A DNA stretch of 64,000 bases from Yersinia massiliensis (GCF_003048255.1 NZ_CP028487.1:4402001-4466000), one strand, 5' to 3'; positions 1 to 10,712 are shown, numbered from the stretch's first letter. The notes: generated by a model not told the origin, from the letters alone. Translations and numbers: made by a program.

Positions 1-1685
1 CGATGCGTAGCCATACCGTGGCCGCAGAAGGGGGATCAGCCGCCGTCACGCAGGACCACGATACCTTTGACTATCATTTCCATGACACTGTCGCCGGTGG
101 TGACTGGTTATGCGAACAAGATGTTGTTGACCATTTTGTTCACAGTTGCCCAGAAGAGATGGCACAGTTGGAAATCTGGGGCTGCCCGTGGAGCCGCAAA
201 CCGGATGGCTCAGTTAACGTGCGTCGCTTCGGTGGGATGAAAATTGAACGTACGTGGTTCGCCGCTGATAAAACCGGCTTCCACATGTTGCACACCCTGT
301 TCCAAACCTCGTTGAAATACCCGCAAATTCAGCGTTTTGATGAGCATTTCGTCCTCGATATTCTGGTTGATGAAGGTCAAGCACGTGGCGTCGTCGCCAT
401 GAATATGATGGAAGGCACCCGAGTCCAAATCCGCGCGAATGCCGTGGTCATGGCGACAGGCGGTGCAGGTCGTGTTTATCGCTATAATACCAACGGCGGT
501 ATTGTTACCGGTGATGGTATGGGGATGGCATTCCACCACGGCGTTCCGCTGCGGGATATGGAATTTGTGCAATATCACCCCACCGGCCTACCTGGTTCTG
601 GCATCCTGATGACCGAAGGTTGTCGTGGCGAAGGCGGTATTCTGGTCAATAAAGACGGTTACCGTTATTTGCAAGATTACGGCATGGGGCCAGAAACCCC
701 CCTTGGCGAGCCTAAAAACAAATACATGGAATTAGGCCCGCGCGATAAAGTTTCGCAAGCCTTCTGGCATGAATGGCGAGCTGGCCGCACTATCGCAACA
801 CCGCGTGGTGATGTGGTGTATCTGGATCTGCGCCATTTGGGCGAGAAAAAACTGCTTGAACGCTTGCCGTTCATCTGTGAATTAGCGAAAGCCTACGTGG
901 GTGTCGATCCAGTCAAAGAGCCGATCCCAGTGCGCCCGACCGCGCATTACACCATGGGCGGTATCGAAACTAACCAACAGTGCGAAACCCGCATCAAAGG
1001 GCTATTTGCTGTCGGCGAATGTTCTTCTGTCGGTCTGCACGGCGCAAACCGTTTGGGTTCTAACTCCCTAGCAGAATTAGTGGTCTTTGGTCGTGTGGCG
1101 GGTGAACAAGCTGCTCTGCGCGCCATGGAAACTGGCCCTGCAAACGGCAGCGCATTAGATGCCCAAACCCGCGATGTTGAAACCCGTCTGAGTGACTTAA
1201 TGAAGCAGGAAGGGACTGAGAATTGGTCCAAAATCCGCGATGAAATGGGTCTGTCGATGGAAGAAGGTTGCGGTATTTACCGTACGCCTGAATTGATGCA
1301 GAAAACCGTCGATAAGCTGGCTGAGTTGAAAGAGCGCTTCAAACGCGTGAAAATTACCGATAACTCCAGTGTTTTCAACACGGATCTGTTGTACACCATT
1401 GAGCTAGGCTATGGCTTAGATGTGGCTGAATGTATGGCTCACTCAGCACTGAATCGCCGAGAGTCTCGTGGTGCGCATCAACGTCTGGATGAAGGCTGTA
1501 CTGAGCGTGATGACGTAAACTTCCTGAAGCATACTTTGGCCTTCCATACCCCAGGTGGCGCACCACGTCTTGAATACAGCGACGTAAAAATTACCAAGCT
1601 GGCACCGGCTAAACGTGTTTATGGTGGTGAAGCCACCGCTCAAGATGCAAAAGATTTGAAGGATAAGGAGCAGGCGAATGACTGA
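1..1685 (+). CDS. frdA: Fumarate reductase flavoprotein subunit FrdA (5' end missing)
   Basis: Catalytic subunit of the membrane-bound quinol:fumarate reductase, which reduces fumarate to succinate in anaerobic respiration. The reading frame is open from the window edge. The first visible residues [11 protein letters not shown] contain the His that carries covalent FAD in the family (residue 4 of the visible part). About 40 N-terminal residues, including the dinucleotide-binding glycine motif, lie outside. The [10 protein letters not shown] and [13 protein letters not shown] motifs of the family are present. The C-terminus is followed by frdB with an 8-nt overlap, so the two are translationally coupled. 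The rest of the protein matches the E. coli FrdA family closely by recall. No promoter is visible because the upstream region is not in the window. Confidence 0.97.
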   Translation, partial: MRSHTVAAEGGSAAVTQDHDTFDYHFHDTVAGGDWLCEQDVVDHFVHSCPEEMAQLEIWGCPWSRKPDGSVNVRRFGGMKIERTWFAADKTGFHMLHTLFQTSLKYPQIQRFDEHFVLDILVDEGQARGVVAMNMMEGTRVQIRANAVVMATGGAGRVYRYNTNGGIVTGDGMGMAFHHGVPLRDMEFVQYHPTGLPGSGILMTEGCRGEGGILVNKDGYRYLQDYGMGPETPLGEPKNKYMELGPRDKVSQAFWHEWRAGRTIATPRGDVVYLDLRHLGEKKLLERLPFICELAKAYVGVDPVKEPIPVRPTAHYTMGGIETNQQCETRIKGLFAVGECSSVGLHGANRLGSNSLAELVVFGRVAGEQAALRAMETGPANGSALDAQTRDVETRLSDLMKQEGTENWSKIRDEMGLSMEEGCGIYRTPELMQKTVDKLAELKERFKRVKITDNSSVFNTDLLYTIELGYGLDVAECMAHSALNRRESRGAHQRLDEGCTERDDVNFLKHTLAFHTPGGAPRLEYSDVKITKLAPAKRVYGGEATAQDAKDLKDKEQAND

Positions 1686-2412
1686 TATGAAAGTCCTGAA
1701 AATGGAGGTCATGCGCTATAACCCAGAACGTGATAGCGAACCTCACTTCGAAACCTTTGAAGTTCCTTACGATGAGCAAACCTCACTGCTAGATGCGTTG
1801 GGCTATATCAAAGATAACCTCGCGCCAGACTTGTCTTATCGCTGGTCTTGCCGGATGGCGATTTGCGGTTCGTGCGGCATGATGGTCAACAAAGTGCCGA
1901 AGCTCGCATGTAAAACCTTCCTGCGCGAATATACCGCAGGGATGAAAGTAGAGGCGCTGGGTAACTTCCCGATCGAGCGTGATTTAGTGGTTGATATGAC
2001 TCACTTTATCGAAAGTCTGGAAGCCATCAAGCCCTACATCATTGGTAATGAACGCAAACCTAAAGATGGCCCTAATAAGCAGACCCCAGCACAGATGGCG
2101 AAATACCATCAGTTCTCCGGCTGTATTAACTGTGGTTTGTGCTATGCCGCTTGCCCGCAGTTTGGCTTAAATCCAGAATTTATCGGCCCAGCTGCGATTA
2201 CGTTAGCGCACCGTTACAATCTGGATACCCGTGACCACGGCAAGAAAGAGCGTATGCCTCAGCTTAACGGTAAAAATGGTGTCTGGAGCTGTACCTTCGT
2301 CGGTTACTGCTCTGAAGTGTGTCCGAAACACGTTGATCCGGCCGCTGCTATCCAGCAGGGCAAGGTCGAAAGTGCCAAAGACTTCATGATCGCCATGCTG
2401 AAACCACAATAA
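1678..2412 (+). CDS. frdB: Fumarate reductase iron-sulfur subunit FrdB
   Basis: Electron-transfer subunit that carries electrons from the quinol site in FrdCD to the flavin of FrdA. The protein is 244 aa, the family length. Cys58, Cys63, Cys66 and Cys78 form the plant-type [2Fe-2S] site; [12 protein letters not shown] (Cys149/152/155/159) and [13 protein letters not shown] (Cys205/211/215) supply the [4Fe-4S] and [3Fe-4S] clusters. The ATG overlaps the end of frdA and follows a strong AAGGAG at 1663-1668. It sits 16 nt ahead of frdC in the frdABCD operon. Confidence 0.98.
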   Translation: MTDMKVLKMEVMRYNPERDSEPHFETFEVPYDEQTSLLDALGYIKDNLAPDLSYRWSCRMAICGSCGMMVNKVPKLACKTFLREYTAGMKVEALGNFPIERDLVVDMTHFIESLEAIKPYIIGNERKPKDGPNKQTPAQMAKYHQFSGCINCGLCYAACPQFGLNPEFIGPAAITLAHRYNLDTRDHGKKERMPQLNGKNGVWSCTFVGYCSEVCPKHVDPAAAIQQGKVESAKDFMIAMLKPQ

Positions 2413-2428
2413 GGGAGGGGAGACAAAA

Positions 2429-2821
2429 ATGACGACTAAACGTAAAGCTTATGTCCGCACCATGGCCCCTAACTGGTGGCAAAGCCTTGGTTTCTACCGT
2501 TTTTACATGTTGCGTGAAGGGACATCAGTTCCCACTGTGTGGTTCAGTATTCTGATGATTTATGGCGTATTCGCGTTGAAAAGTGGCCCAGCCGGGTGGG
2601 AAAATTTCGTTGGTTTCCTGCAAAATCCGCTGGTTCTCCTGATCAATATCATCACGTTATTGGCCGCAGTGTTACATACCAAAACATGGTTTGAACTGGC
2701 GCCTAAAGCGGCAATTGTCATCGTAGATAGCGAAAAAATGGGTCCAGGGCCAATTATCAAGGCACTGTGGGTGGTAACGGTCGTGGCTACCGCGATTATT
2801 TTAGCCGTTGCATTACTCTAA
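2429..2821 (+). CDS. frdC: Fumarate reductase membrane anchor FrdC
   Basis: One of two small integral membrane subunits that anchor FrdAB on the cytoplasmic face of the inner membrane and bind menaquinol. 130 aa with three hydrophobic helices (about residues 30-50, 65-85 and 108-128) and the family's Trp/Glu-containing loops. The start is preceded by GGGAGGGGAGAC, a strong ribosome-binding site. Third gene of frdABCD. Confidence 0.96.
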   Translation: MTTKRKAYVRTMAPNWWQSLGFYRFYMLREGTSVPTVWFSILMIYGVFALKSGPAGWENFVGFLQNPLVLLINIITLLAAVLHTKTWFELAPKAAIVIVDSEKMGPGPIIKALWVVTVVATAIILAVALL

Positions 2822-2837
2822 CTCGGAGGAAAATAAG

Positions 2838-3194
2838 ATGAATCAAGTTCCTAAGCGCTCCGATGAACCTATCTTCTGGGGTCTGTTTGGTGCGGGCGGC
2901 ATGTGGAGTGCCATTATCGCCCCTGCAGTTATCTTGTTGGTGGCGATTTTGCTGCCATTGGGCGCTTTCCCAGGCGATGCATTGAGCTATGAACGTATTT
3001 TGGCGTTCTGTCAGAGTTTTATTGGCCGCGTATTCCTGCTGCTAATGATTATTCTGCCACTGTGGTGTGGTTTGCACCGTATCCATCACGCCATGCATGA
3101 TTTGAAAATCCACGTCCCCGCAGGGAAATGGGTCTTCTATGGTTTGGCTGCAATTCTGAGTGTCGTCGCTATTATTGGTGTTTTAACACTGTAG
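2838..3194 (+). CDS. frdD: Fumarate reductase membrane anchor FrdD
   Basis: Second membrane anchor of fumarate reductase, 118 aa (E. coli 119), with three hydrophobic helices and the HRIHHAMHD segment near the third helix. I take the ATG at 2838 ([11 protein letters not shown]), not the in-frame ATG at 2808 inside frdC, because CTCGGAGGAAA lies directly upstream and the N-terminus then matches the family. Last gene of the operon; followed by a terminator at 3255. In E. coli ampC comes next; it is absent here. Confidence 0.96.
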   Translation: MNQVPKRSDEPIFWGLFGAGGMWSAIIAPAVILLVAILLPLGAFPGDALSYERILAFCQSFIGRVFLLLMIILPLWCGLHRIHHAMHDLKIHVPAGKWVFYGLAAILSVVAIIGVLTL

Positions 3195-3254
3195 TCGCTT
3201 TAACACTGTAATAGTTTTGGCGCTGTAATCGCCTAAACCTAATCAATACTTATC

Positions 3255-3287
3255 AACGGCCCGCACTTCTGCTGGGCCGTTTTTTTA
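3255..3287 (+). terminator. Rho-independent terminator of frdABCD
   Basis: Stem AACGGCCC (3255-3262) pairs with GGGCCGTT (3274-3281), followed by a run of T. It lies 60 bp behind frdD and closes the operon. Confidence 0.9.
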
Positions 3288-3379
3288 TCCCTCTCGCTTA
3301 TAACTCAGATTCATCCATTTGCGCCTCTAACAGATGATAGCTATTCTCAGTAACAGTTCACTGGCTGAAATAGGAAAGA

Positions 3380-3916
3380 ATGCTAATGCGTCTGTGGTCA
3401 AAACTCTCTGTGTTAGCGGCGACTCTGCTCTCTGTCGCCTGTAGTGTCACACCGCCAAAAGACGTGAAGGTCGTCGATAACTTCCAACTACCCCGCTATC
3501 TTGGGACATGGTATGAGATTGCGCGTCTGGATCATTCGTTTGAGCGTGGACTCGATCATGTCACCGCAAATTACACACTCCGCGATGATGGTGGCGTAAA
3601 AGTGACTAATCGCGGTTATAACGCCAAGAAACAGCAGTGGCAGGAGAGTATTGGGAAAGCCTATTTTATTGGGTCGCCGCAACAAGCTTCACTGAAGGTG
3701 TCATTCTTCGGGCCATTCTATGGCGGCTATAACGTGATTGATTTAGATGATGAGTATCAGCATGCCTTGATTGCCGGTCCTAACCGAGATTACCTGTGGA
3801 TTTTATCCCGCACGCCAACCATTGATAACCAGACTCGTGATCGTTTGGTCGCGGTAGCGAAGCAGTATGGTTTTCCGGTGGAGCAGTTGATTTGGGTTGA
3901 GCAGGGGGAGAGGTAA
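3380..3916 (+). CDS. blc: Outer membrane lipoprotein lipocalin Blc
   Basis: Bacterial lipocalin anchored in the outer membrane, thought to bind lysophospholipids or fatty acids and to serve in envelope maintenance. The 178-aa product has a short signal sequence ending in LLSVAC (lipid-modified Cys21), then the lipocalin signature YLGTWYEIARLDHSFERGL around residues 40-58 and the conserved SFFGPFYGGYNVI and DYLWILSRTP blocks. An ATG two codons downstream (3386) is an alternative start; the first follows AGGAAAG at good spacing. Blc followed by sugE matches the enterobacterial backbone. Confidence 0.95.
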   Translation: MLMRLWSKLSVLAATLLSVACSVTPPKDVKVVDNFQLPRYLGTWYEIARLDHSFERGLDHVTANYTLRDDGGVKVTNRGYNAKKQQWQESIGKAYFIGSPQQASLKVSFFGPFYGGYNVIDLDDEYQHALIAGPNRDYLWILSRTPTIDNQTRDRLVAVAKQYGFPVEQLIWVEQGER

Positions 3917-3971
3917 GGTGGTCATTTTATCATCTTATCTCTGATGATTTAACAGCAGATTGGATCTGGTT

Positions 3972-4020
3972 TCGGTTGAGAGGCGTTCTGCGGCCACTTT
4001 AACCTCGTAGCCTCAACCGA
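3972..4020. repeat. Inverted repeat behind blc
   Basis: TCGGTTGAG (3972-3980) and CTCAACCGA (4012-4020) are perfect inverted copies separated by 31 nt. It lies at the start of the 820-bp gene-free stretch 3917-4735. There is no T run, so it is not an obvious terminator and may be one end of a repeat element. Confidence 0.6.
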
Positions 4021-4216
4021 GTCGGGCCGCAGGGCGGCGGCCCAACACCCGCGCCTTTGCGCGAAATATTGTGGCTTCGCCATTCCCTCCGGCAGCTTGC
4101 TGGCTTATCGAACCGGCGCTGACTCGCTCCCAGCTCGACAGCCCCTTTCGCCGCGTCCATGCGGCTCATTCGGCCTGCAATCTTTGTCGGCAATATTCCT
4201 AATTGCGCTCAACGTC

Positions 4217-4265
4217 AAGACCCAAGACCCAAGACCCAAGACCCAAGACCCAAGACCCAAGACCT
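4217..4265. repeat. 7-bp tandem repeat (AAGACCC)n
   Basis: Six perfect tandem copies of AAGACCC (4217-4258) followed by one imperfect copy AAGACCT (4259-4265). It lies in the gene-free gap between blc and gdx, in no credible coding frame. Such a short perfect array is a candidate variable-number locus. Confidence 0.95.
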
Positions 4266-4415
4266 ATAAATCATGGTTTTGACCTTGAAGTTCAAAAGCA
4301 CATTTGAGCTGCCGAATGAAGAGAGAAGGTAGGACGCGAGGCATGGATGCCGAGCGAGGGCCGCTTGAACAGGAGTGAATCGGCCCGGTCCGTCAGCCGA
4401 AACGATGAGTGAGGG

Positions 4416-4546
4416 CACCTGCGAAGCAGGCAAGCGATGCGTGCGCAAGCGCGGGTATCCAAAGGGGCCACGCTCATGGCCCATTTGGCGGTTGAGGCAT
4501 CAGAGCCAAGGTGATCGCCGATCTCATGTCAACCGAACCGATCACC
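4416..4546. repeat. 131-bp dispersed repeat, copy A
   Basis: Nearly identical to the copy at 4575-4705 in the same orientation and of the same length, with a handful of substitutions and compensating small indels. It begins CACCTGCGAAGCAGGCAAGC and ends with a hairpin whose arms are GGTGATCG and CGATCACC. It is GC-rich, unlike the flanks, and I see no credible protein in it. The family is not one I can name; it is not ERIC. Confidence 0.85.
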
Positions 4547-4574
4547 AAACCAAGCCAAGCCAAGCAACCGGATC

Positions 4575-4705
4575 CACCTGCGAAGCAGGCAAGCGATACG
4601 TGCGAAGCGCGGGATTCCACAAGGGGCCACGCTCATTGCCCATTTGGCAGTTGAGGCATCAGAGCCAAGGTGATCGCCGATCTCATGTCAACCGAACCGA
4701 TCACC
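4575..4705. repeat. 131-bp dispersed repeat, copy B
   Basis: Second direct copy of the element at 4416-4546, also ending in the GGTGATCG/CGATCACC hairpin. The 28 bp between the copies carry a small run of the AAGCC pentamer. Open frames through both copies have no recognisable protein and are treated as spurious. Confidence 0.85.
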
Positions 4706-4735
4706 TGAATCCCTCAACTAAAACAAAAACCACTC

Positions 4736-5050
4736 TTATGACGCCAACTTCAACCCAATAATCCCAGCCAAAATCAACCCCAAACTCAACACCCGTGCCA
4801 AGCTCGCCGATTCACCTAGCAACGCGATACCTAAAATCGCCGTCCCTACCGCACCAATACCGGTCCAAACAGCATACGCCGTACCCGCAGGTAATGTTTT
4901 CATGGCATAGGCCAGCAAGAAAACACTCGCCGCCATCGCCACGATGGTAATAATGCTGGGATTCAGACGCGTAAAACCGTGAGAGTATTTCAGGCCAATC
5001 GCCCAAATGACTTCTAATAAACCCGCAATAACCAGAATAATCCAAGCCAT
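4736..5050 (-). CDS. gdx: Guanidinium exporter Gdx (SugE), SMR family
   Basis: Four-helix small multidrug resistance protein of the SugE/Gdx branch, which exports guanidinium in exchange for protons as an antiparallel dimer in the inner membrane. 104 aa. The N-terminal helix has the catalytic Glu in [17 protein letters not shown], and [18 protein letters not shown] is the SMR signature of helix 3. The substrate assignment is supported by the guanidine-II riboswitch just upstream (5071-5115). The ATG at 5050 follows GCGAGGTAG. The gene keeps the blc-sugE-ecn order of the backbone. Confidence 0.95.
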   Translation of the reverse strand: MAWIILVIAGLLEVIWAIGLKYSHGFTRLNPSIITIVAMAASVFLLAYAMKTLPAGTAYAVWTGIGAVGTAILGIALLGESASLARVLSLGLILAGIIGLKLAS

Positions 5051-5070
5051 GGTAACTACCTCGCTTAGGC

Positions 5071-5115
5071 GGGGTCGTCCCCAGAAAATAGATGCGTGTT
5101 CAGGTCGTCCAGAAC
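5071..5115 (-). promoter_or_regulatory. Guanidine-II riboswitch (mini-ykkC) upstream of gdx
   Basis: On the minus strand two short hairpins occur in tandem, each with an ACGA loop: GTTCTGGACGACCTGAAC (plus 5098-5115) and GGGGACGACCCC (plus 5071-5082), joined by a 15-nt A/T-rich linker. Two stem-loops with ACGR loops are the defining structure of the guanidine-II class. The second hairpin lies about 20 nt before the gdx start, next to its ribosome-binding site, so control of translation initiation is expected. The pattern is seen directly; ligand binding is inferred from the family. Confidence 0.9.
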
Positions 5116-5183
5116 AGCCAAAAGATCAGAGGGATAAGTTATCACGCCTAATAATAAGCAGCAATATCTTCAACGTGAGAAAG

Positions 5184-5208
5184 GAAATTCGGCGGAAGTT
5201 GCCGCCGA
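5184..5208 (-). terminator. Likely terminator of the entericidin gene
   Basis: CGGCGG (5190-5195) and CCGCCG (5202-5207) form a GC stem. On the minus strand it is followed by AATTTCCTTTC, a weak U-tract. It lies just past the entericidin stop codon. Confidence 0.55.
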
Positions 5209-5226
5209 TAGCAACATCATCGAGGT

Positions 5227-5358
5227 TTATTCAGCGCTTCGTTCAATCGCGCTGCCGGCACTTTGTACATCTTTGCCCACACCTTTTGTTGTGTTGCAGG
5301 CGCTCAATGAAGAGATAACCAACAGTGAGAAAATAATAGCGATGCTTTTCTTCAACAT
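5227..5358 (-). CDS. ecnB: Entericidin-family small lipoprotein
   Basis: A 43-aa lipoprotein: MLKKSIAIIFSLLVISS, lipobox LSAC with lipidated Cys21, then NTTKGVGKDVQSAGSAIE, the entericidin motif (N-T-T-x-G-x-G-x-D). Enterobacterial entericidins are small cell-envelope lipoproteins; in E. coli EcnA/EcnB act as antidote/toxin. Only one copy is present here, where E. coli has two in tandem, and it looks more like EcnB (CNTTRGVGED). Minus strand, between gdx and efp as in the backbone. A weak purine-rich stretch (GGAATTTTGATC) precedes the ATG. Confidence 0.88.
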   Translation of the reverse strand: MLKKSIAIIFSLLVISSLSACNTTKGVGKDVQSAGSAIERSAE

Positions 5359-5483
5359 GATCAAAATTCCTTATAGGGCTTTGGCATAGTCGCTTTATAA
5401 GGATAGTCATAAAAACTGTATTACGCTTTTTCGCACTTCATTGGCACTGCTATTCGACTGAGATGCATCTGGTCTAGAAAGCA

Positions 5484-5507
5484 GAAAACCGCCTTTGGGC
5501 GGTTTTC
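5484..5507. terminator. Bidirectional terminator behind efp
   Basis: GAAAACCGCC (5484-5493) and GGGCGGTTTTC (5497-5507) form a symmetric hairpin with T runs on both strands. It lies 65 bp beyond the efp stop and ends the minus-strand efp transcript. Confidence 0.85.
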
Positions 5508-5571
5508 TTTTATTCTCAACGCAGCTGATTGACCAAACTCGCTATTGAGCGAGCCTAGTGCTCTCTTAAGC

Positions 5572-6138
5572 TTACTTAACGCGAGAAACGTATTCGCCAG
5601 AGCGGGTATCAACTTTGATGATTTCGCCAACCTGTACGAATAATGGCACTTTAACGACTGCACCGGTGCTCAGCGTTGCAGGTTTACCACCTGTACCCGC
5701 TGTATCACCTTTCAGACCTGGGTCTGTATCAGTAATTTCAAGCTCAATAAAGTTTGGCGGAGTGACAGCGATTGGCTGGCCATTCCACAGAGTTACGATA
5801 CATTCGGCTTGGTCAATCAGCCACTTAGCATTGTCGCCAATCGCTTTAGCATCAGCTTGCAACTGTTCGTAAGTCTCGTTATTCATGAAGTGCCAGAACT
5901 CACCGTCGTTGTACAGGTAAGTCAGGTTCAGATCGTTAACGTCTGCGCCTTCGGCTGAGTCAGTAGATTTGAAGGTTTTCTCAACGCGGCCGCCAGTCAA
6001 CAGGCGACGCATTTTAACGCGAGCAAAAGCTTGTCCTTTGCCTGGTTTTACGAACTCGCTGGCCTCAACTGCATAAGGCTCGCCCTCAAACATGATTTTA
6101 AGACCGGGACGAAAATCGTTGCTATAATAAGTGGCCAT
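5572..6138 (-). CDS. efp: Translation elongation factor P
   Basis: EF-P relieves ribosome stalling at polyproline stretches. 188 aa, starting MATYYSNDF at 6138; the longer open frame to 6204 would run into epmB and is not used. Lys34 in the PGKGQ loop is the residue that EpmA/EpmB beta-lysylate, and the modifying aminomutase epmB is divergent from it 35 bp away. The OB domains end with the typical GEYVSRVK. The tiny intergenic gap means the efp promoter must overlap the start of the epmB coding region. Confidence 0.98.
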   Translation of the reverse strand: MATYYSNDFRPGLKIMFEGEPYAVEASEFVKPGKGQAFARVKMRRLLTGGRVEKTFKSTDSAEGADVNDLNLTYLYNDGEFWHFMNNETYEQLQADAKAIGDNAKWLIDQAECIVTLWNGQPIAVTPPNFIELEITDTDPGLKGDTAGTGGKPATLSTGAVVKVPLFVQVGEIIKVDTRSGEYVSRVK

Positions 6139-6173
6139 AATGGTCCTCAAGAAACTGGTAGTAAGCCTAAAAA

Positions 6174-7205
6174 ATGGCAAGTATTGTAACCCGAAACATG
6201 CCAATTAGAGAAGATTGGTTGCAACAACTCGCCGATGTAATTACTGATCCGGACGAATTGCTAAGAATTCTGTTCTTAAATGAACACCCTAACCTGCAAC
6301 AAGGCACTGCGGCGCGGCGTTTATTCCCGCTCAGAGTGCCGCGTGCATTTGTTGCGCGTATGCAACCAGGTGATCCTGCTGACCCTTTACTGCTTCAAGT
6401 GCTGACTGCACGTGAAGAGTTTATCGCTGCGCCCGGTTTTACCAACGATCCGCTTGATGAACAACGTAGCGTGGTTCCCGGTCTGTTGCACAAATACCGC
6501 AACCGCGCGCTATTACTGGTGAAAGGCGGTTGTGCCGTCAATTGCCGCTATTGTTTCCGCCGTCACTTTCCTTATCAAGATAACCAAGGTAATAAGGCTA
6601 ATTGGCGTCAGGCTTTAACCTATATCCGCCAACACCCCGAATTGGATGAAATCATCTTTTCGGGAGGTGACCCGTTGATGGCAAAAGATAGCGAACTCAG
6701 TTGGCTATTAGATGAACTAGAAAGTATCAGCCACATCAAACGGTTACGAATTCATACACGGCTGCCGGTGGTGATTCCTGATCGTATTACACCAACGCTC
6801 TGTCAGCGACTTGGTGATTCACGGTTGCAGGTATTAATGGTCACACACATCAACCATGCCAATGAAATCGACCAGTCCTTGCGAGACAGTATGGCACAGC
6901 TGAAACAGGCGGGAGTGACGCTGTTAAACCAGAGTGTGCTGCTACGTGGGATCAATAATGATGCCGATGTACTGGCAGCATTAAGCAATGCTTTGTTTGA
7001 TGCTGGGATTTTGCCTTACTACATCCACGTATTAGATAAAGTGCAAGGTGCTGCTCACTTTATGGTCGATGATGATGAAGCACGACAATTAATGAAAGGC
7101 TTGCTCAGCCGCGTGTCCGGTTATCTGGTTCCACGTTTGGCGAGAGAGATCGGTGGGCAGCCAAGTAAAACGCCGCTGGATTTGCGATTAATGCAAAGCG
7201 AGTGA
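6174..7205 (+). CDS. epmB: EF-P (R)-beta-lysine 2,3-aminomutase EpmB
   Basis: Radical SAM, PLP-dependent enzyme that converts (S)-alpha-lysine to (R)-beta-lysine for modification of EF-P Lys34. 343 aa. CAVNCRYCF (Cys120, Cys124, Cys127) is the SAM-binding [4Fe-4S] motif, followed by FSGGDPLM. The C-terminal [16 protein letters not shown] block with the PLP Lys is conserved. It is transcribed divergently from its target gene efp. The ATG at 6174 gives the family N-terminus ([16 protein letters not shown]). Confidence 0.97.
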   Translation: MASIVTRNMPIREDWLQQLADVITDPDELLRILFLNEHPNLQQGTAARRLFPLRVPRAFVARMQPGDPADPLLLQVLTAREEFIAAPGFTNDPLDEQRSVVPGLLHKYRNRALLLVKGGCAVNCRYCFRRHFPYQDNQGNKANWRQALTYIRQHPELDEIIFSGGDPLMAKDSELSWLLDELESISHIKRLRIHTRLPVVIPDRITPTLCQRLGDSRLQVLMVTHINHANEIDQSLRDSMAQLKQAGVTLLNQSVLLRGINNDADVLAALSNALFDAGILPYYIHVLDKVQGAAHFMVDDDEARQLMKGLLSRVSGYLVPRLAREIGGQPSKTPLDLRLMQSE

Positions 7206-7222
7206 TAACGGCCAGTCGAGCC

Positions 7223-7270
7223 ACAGTTTTAAATAATGACAGTTTTAAATAGTGACAGTTTTAAATAATG
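7223..7270. repeat. Three tandem 16-bp repeats behind epmB
   Basis: ACAGTTTTAAATAATG occurs three times in tandem (7223-7238, 7239-7254, 7255-7270), the middle copy with one substitution. Non-coding, between the convergent genes epmB and yjeI. Confidence 0.9.
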
Positions 7271-7281
7271 ACATAGTTAAA

Positions 7282-7310
7282 AATCAGGGGATGCTATGCG
7301 TCCCCTGATT
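7282..7310 (-). terminator. Terminator between epmB and yjeI
   Basis: AATCAGGGGA (7282-7291) pairs with TCCCCTGATT (7301-7310). On the minus strand the stem is followed by a TTTTT run, as expected for termination of yjeI. Confidence 0.75.
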
Positions 7311-7336
7311 GATCAAGATTCACACTACAGCCGCTA

Positions 7337-7681
7337 TCAAGGGCACTTATAGACTTCGCCAACCATTTTGCTGTCTAGTGGTGCAAAGCTCGATAGGAAG
7401 GTTTCGCTCGGGCTGGTTGCACCGTAGATCACGTTGCCACCCATTGCCGCAGCTTTATTACGCAAGTCATTCGCCGCACCGCGCATAGAACTGCTTTCAC
7501 CGCCGCCACCTGAGAACCAGTTGCTCTGAACCCCAGTCACCTGACCGACTAACTGACATTCACTCCCCGGTTTGGTATCAGCAAACTTCACTTGCTCGCC
7601 TGCTGAACTCAGTTGGTTAGTGGAGCTACAGCCAGCCAGCAATACCGCAGCTGAAAGACCGAGTAACACTTTAATCCGCAT
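7337..7681 (-). CDS. yjeI: DUF4156 lipoprotein YjeI
   Basis: Predicted lipoprotein of unknown function, 114 aa from the ATG at 7681 (MRIKVLLGL). An ATG four codons upstream (7693) is possible, but the GGGG there sits well as the ribosome-binding site of the second ATG. The lipobox is LLAGC; the body has the DUF4156 features C-Q-L-V-G near the middle, MRGAANDLRNKAAAMGGNVI and a terminal Cys in EVYKCP. Position next to groEL matches E. coli yjeI. Function not known. Confidence 0.9.
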   Translation of the reverse strand: MRIKVLLGLSAAVLLAGCSSTNQLSSAGEQVKFADTKPGSECQLVGQVTGVQSNWFSGGGGESSSMRGAANDLRNKAAAMGGNVIYGATSPSETFLSSFAPLDSKMVGEVYKCP

Positions 7682-7864
7682 TTTTTTCCCCATTCGAAGT
7701 TGAGAATCACGCTAAAGATTACCAGAAAGCACCGCCGCCGCTTAGGCATCCGTTGCCGAAAATGTCCAATGCAATGTCAAGTATGCAGGAAATGTTAGTT
7801 TACACATTAAATCAGCTAAGCTGCTAAAAAAAGTCCTGCAATCATCACACTGAATGAAATAAAA

Positions 7865-7892
7865 AAAGCGAGCAGGTCACCCTACTCGCTTT
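7865..7892 (-). terminator. Terminator of groES-groEL
   Basis: AAAGCGAG (7865-7872) and CTCGCTTT (7885-7892) form the stem; on the minus strand a run of T follows. It lies 59 bp past the groEL stop. Confidence 0.85.
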
Positions 7893-7951
7893 CTTCGACA
7901 ATTTACCCTTCGTTGCCTTTATCTAAATGGCAGCCGAAAGATAGAGGGGCA

Positions 7952-9637
<1,686 letters not shown>

Positions 9638-9650
9638 TTAGAGAGCGTGA

Positions 9651-10001
<351 letters not shown>

Positions 10002-10025
10002 TCATAACCGATACCGTGGCTTTCT

Positions 10026-10056
10026 TAATGGGGACGATGTCGTATCGCTTCAAGGG
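10026..10056 (-). promoter_or_regulatory. Sigma-32 heat-shock promoter of groES-groEL
   Basis: Reading the minus strand, CCCTTGAAG (plus 10048-10056) is followed after about 14 nt by CCCCATTA (plus 10026-10033). This fits the sigma-32 consensus of CTTGAA and CCCCATnT and lies 82 bp upstream of groES. Its layout parallels the known E. coli groE promoter. Confidence 0.88.
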
Positions 10057-10199
10057 AGGTGACAAAAAAAATTTCATTTTTTTCTCGCCTGAAAGTGAGG
10101 TGATATCCCCCTTTTCTCTGCCCTACCCAAAGAAAAAAACCGGTCATTTACATAATGAGTTTTTGATTAATAAACAAGCTATTAACTTAATGTCGCCGT

Positions 10200-10712
10200 T
10201 TACTTATCATCTTTAAAACGATTATCTGTAGGTTTATCATCCTCATCCGGATGATGCTCTACGATATAGCGATCATCTGCTTTACGCTGAAACTCGCCAT
10301 CAAAGGTATTTCCACCGCCCATTGGGCCGCTACCACCACCAAAATTACCGCCACGATAAATGTTCAGATGCGGCATCAACTTTAGCGTCAGTGATTTTTG
10401 AATCGGTGGTAAAAGCAACAACAAACCCAGGAAGTCAGTAAAGAAGCCAGGGATCAACAGTAAGAAGCCGGCTAATATCAGTGAGACACTCTTCACCATT
10501 TCAGCCGCAGGACTTTCCCCTGCCGCCAGTTTTTGTTGCATCTGGATAAAGGTTTTTATCCCTTGGTTACGCACCAGAGAAATCCCCACGCAGGAACTCA
10601 GGATAACCAGCAGTAGGGTAACAAAGACACCGAGTACAGCGGCGACCTTGATAAATATCGAGATTTCGATGTATGCCAATAAAAATATCAGCGCTAACGG
10701 TAACCAACGCAC
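10200..10712 (-). CDS. fxsA: FxsA family membrane protein
   Basis: Small inner-membrane protein; in E. coli overproduction relieves F-plasmid exclusion of phage T7, but its normal role is unclear. 170 aa, four hydrophobic segments (about residues 5-22, 25-45, 75-95 and 95-105) with the FxsA motifs FLLLIPGFFTDFLGLLLLLPP, and a Gly-rich, acidic hydrophilic tail. The position upstream of groES and divergent from aspA fits the backbone; yjeH, present between groES and fxsA in E. coli, is missing. Confidence 0.93.
   Translation of the reverse strand: MRWLPLALIFLLAYIEISIFIKVAAVLGVFVTLLLVILSSCVGISLVRNQGIKTFIQMQQKLAAGESPAAEMVKSVSLILAGFLLLIPGFFTDFLGLLLLLPPIQKSLTLKLMPHLNIYRGGNFGGGSGPMGGGNTFDGEFQRKADDRYIVEHHPDEDDKPTDNRFKDDK

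Noticed and set aside
4097..4761. Several 60-128 codon frames in the blc-gdx gap
   Set aside because: They run through the heptamer array and the two 131-bp repeats, and their peptides simply repeat with the DNA; no ribosome-binding sites.
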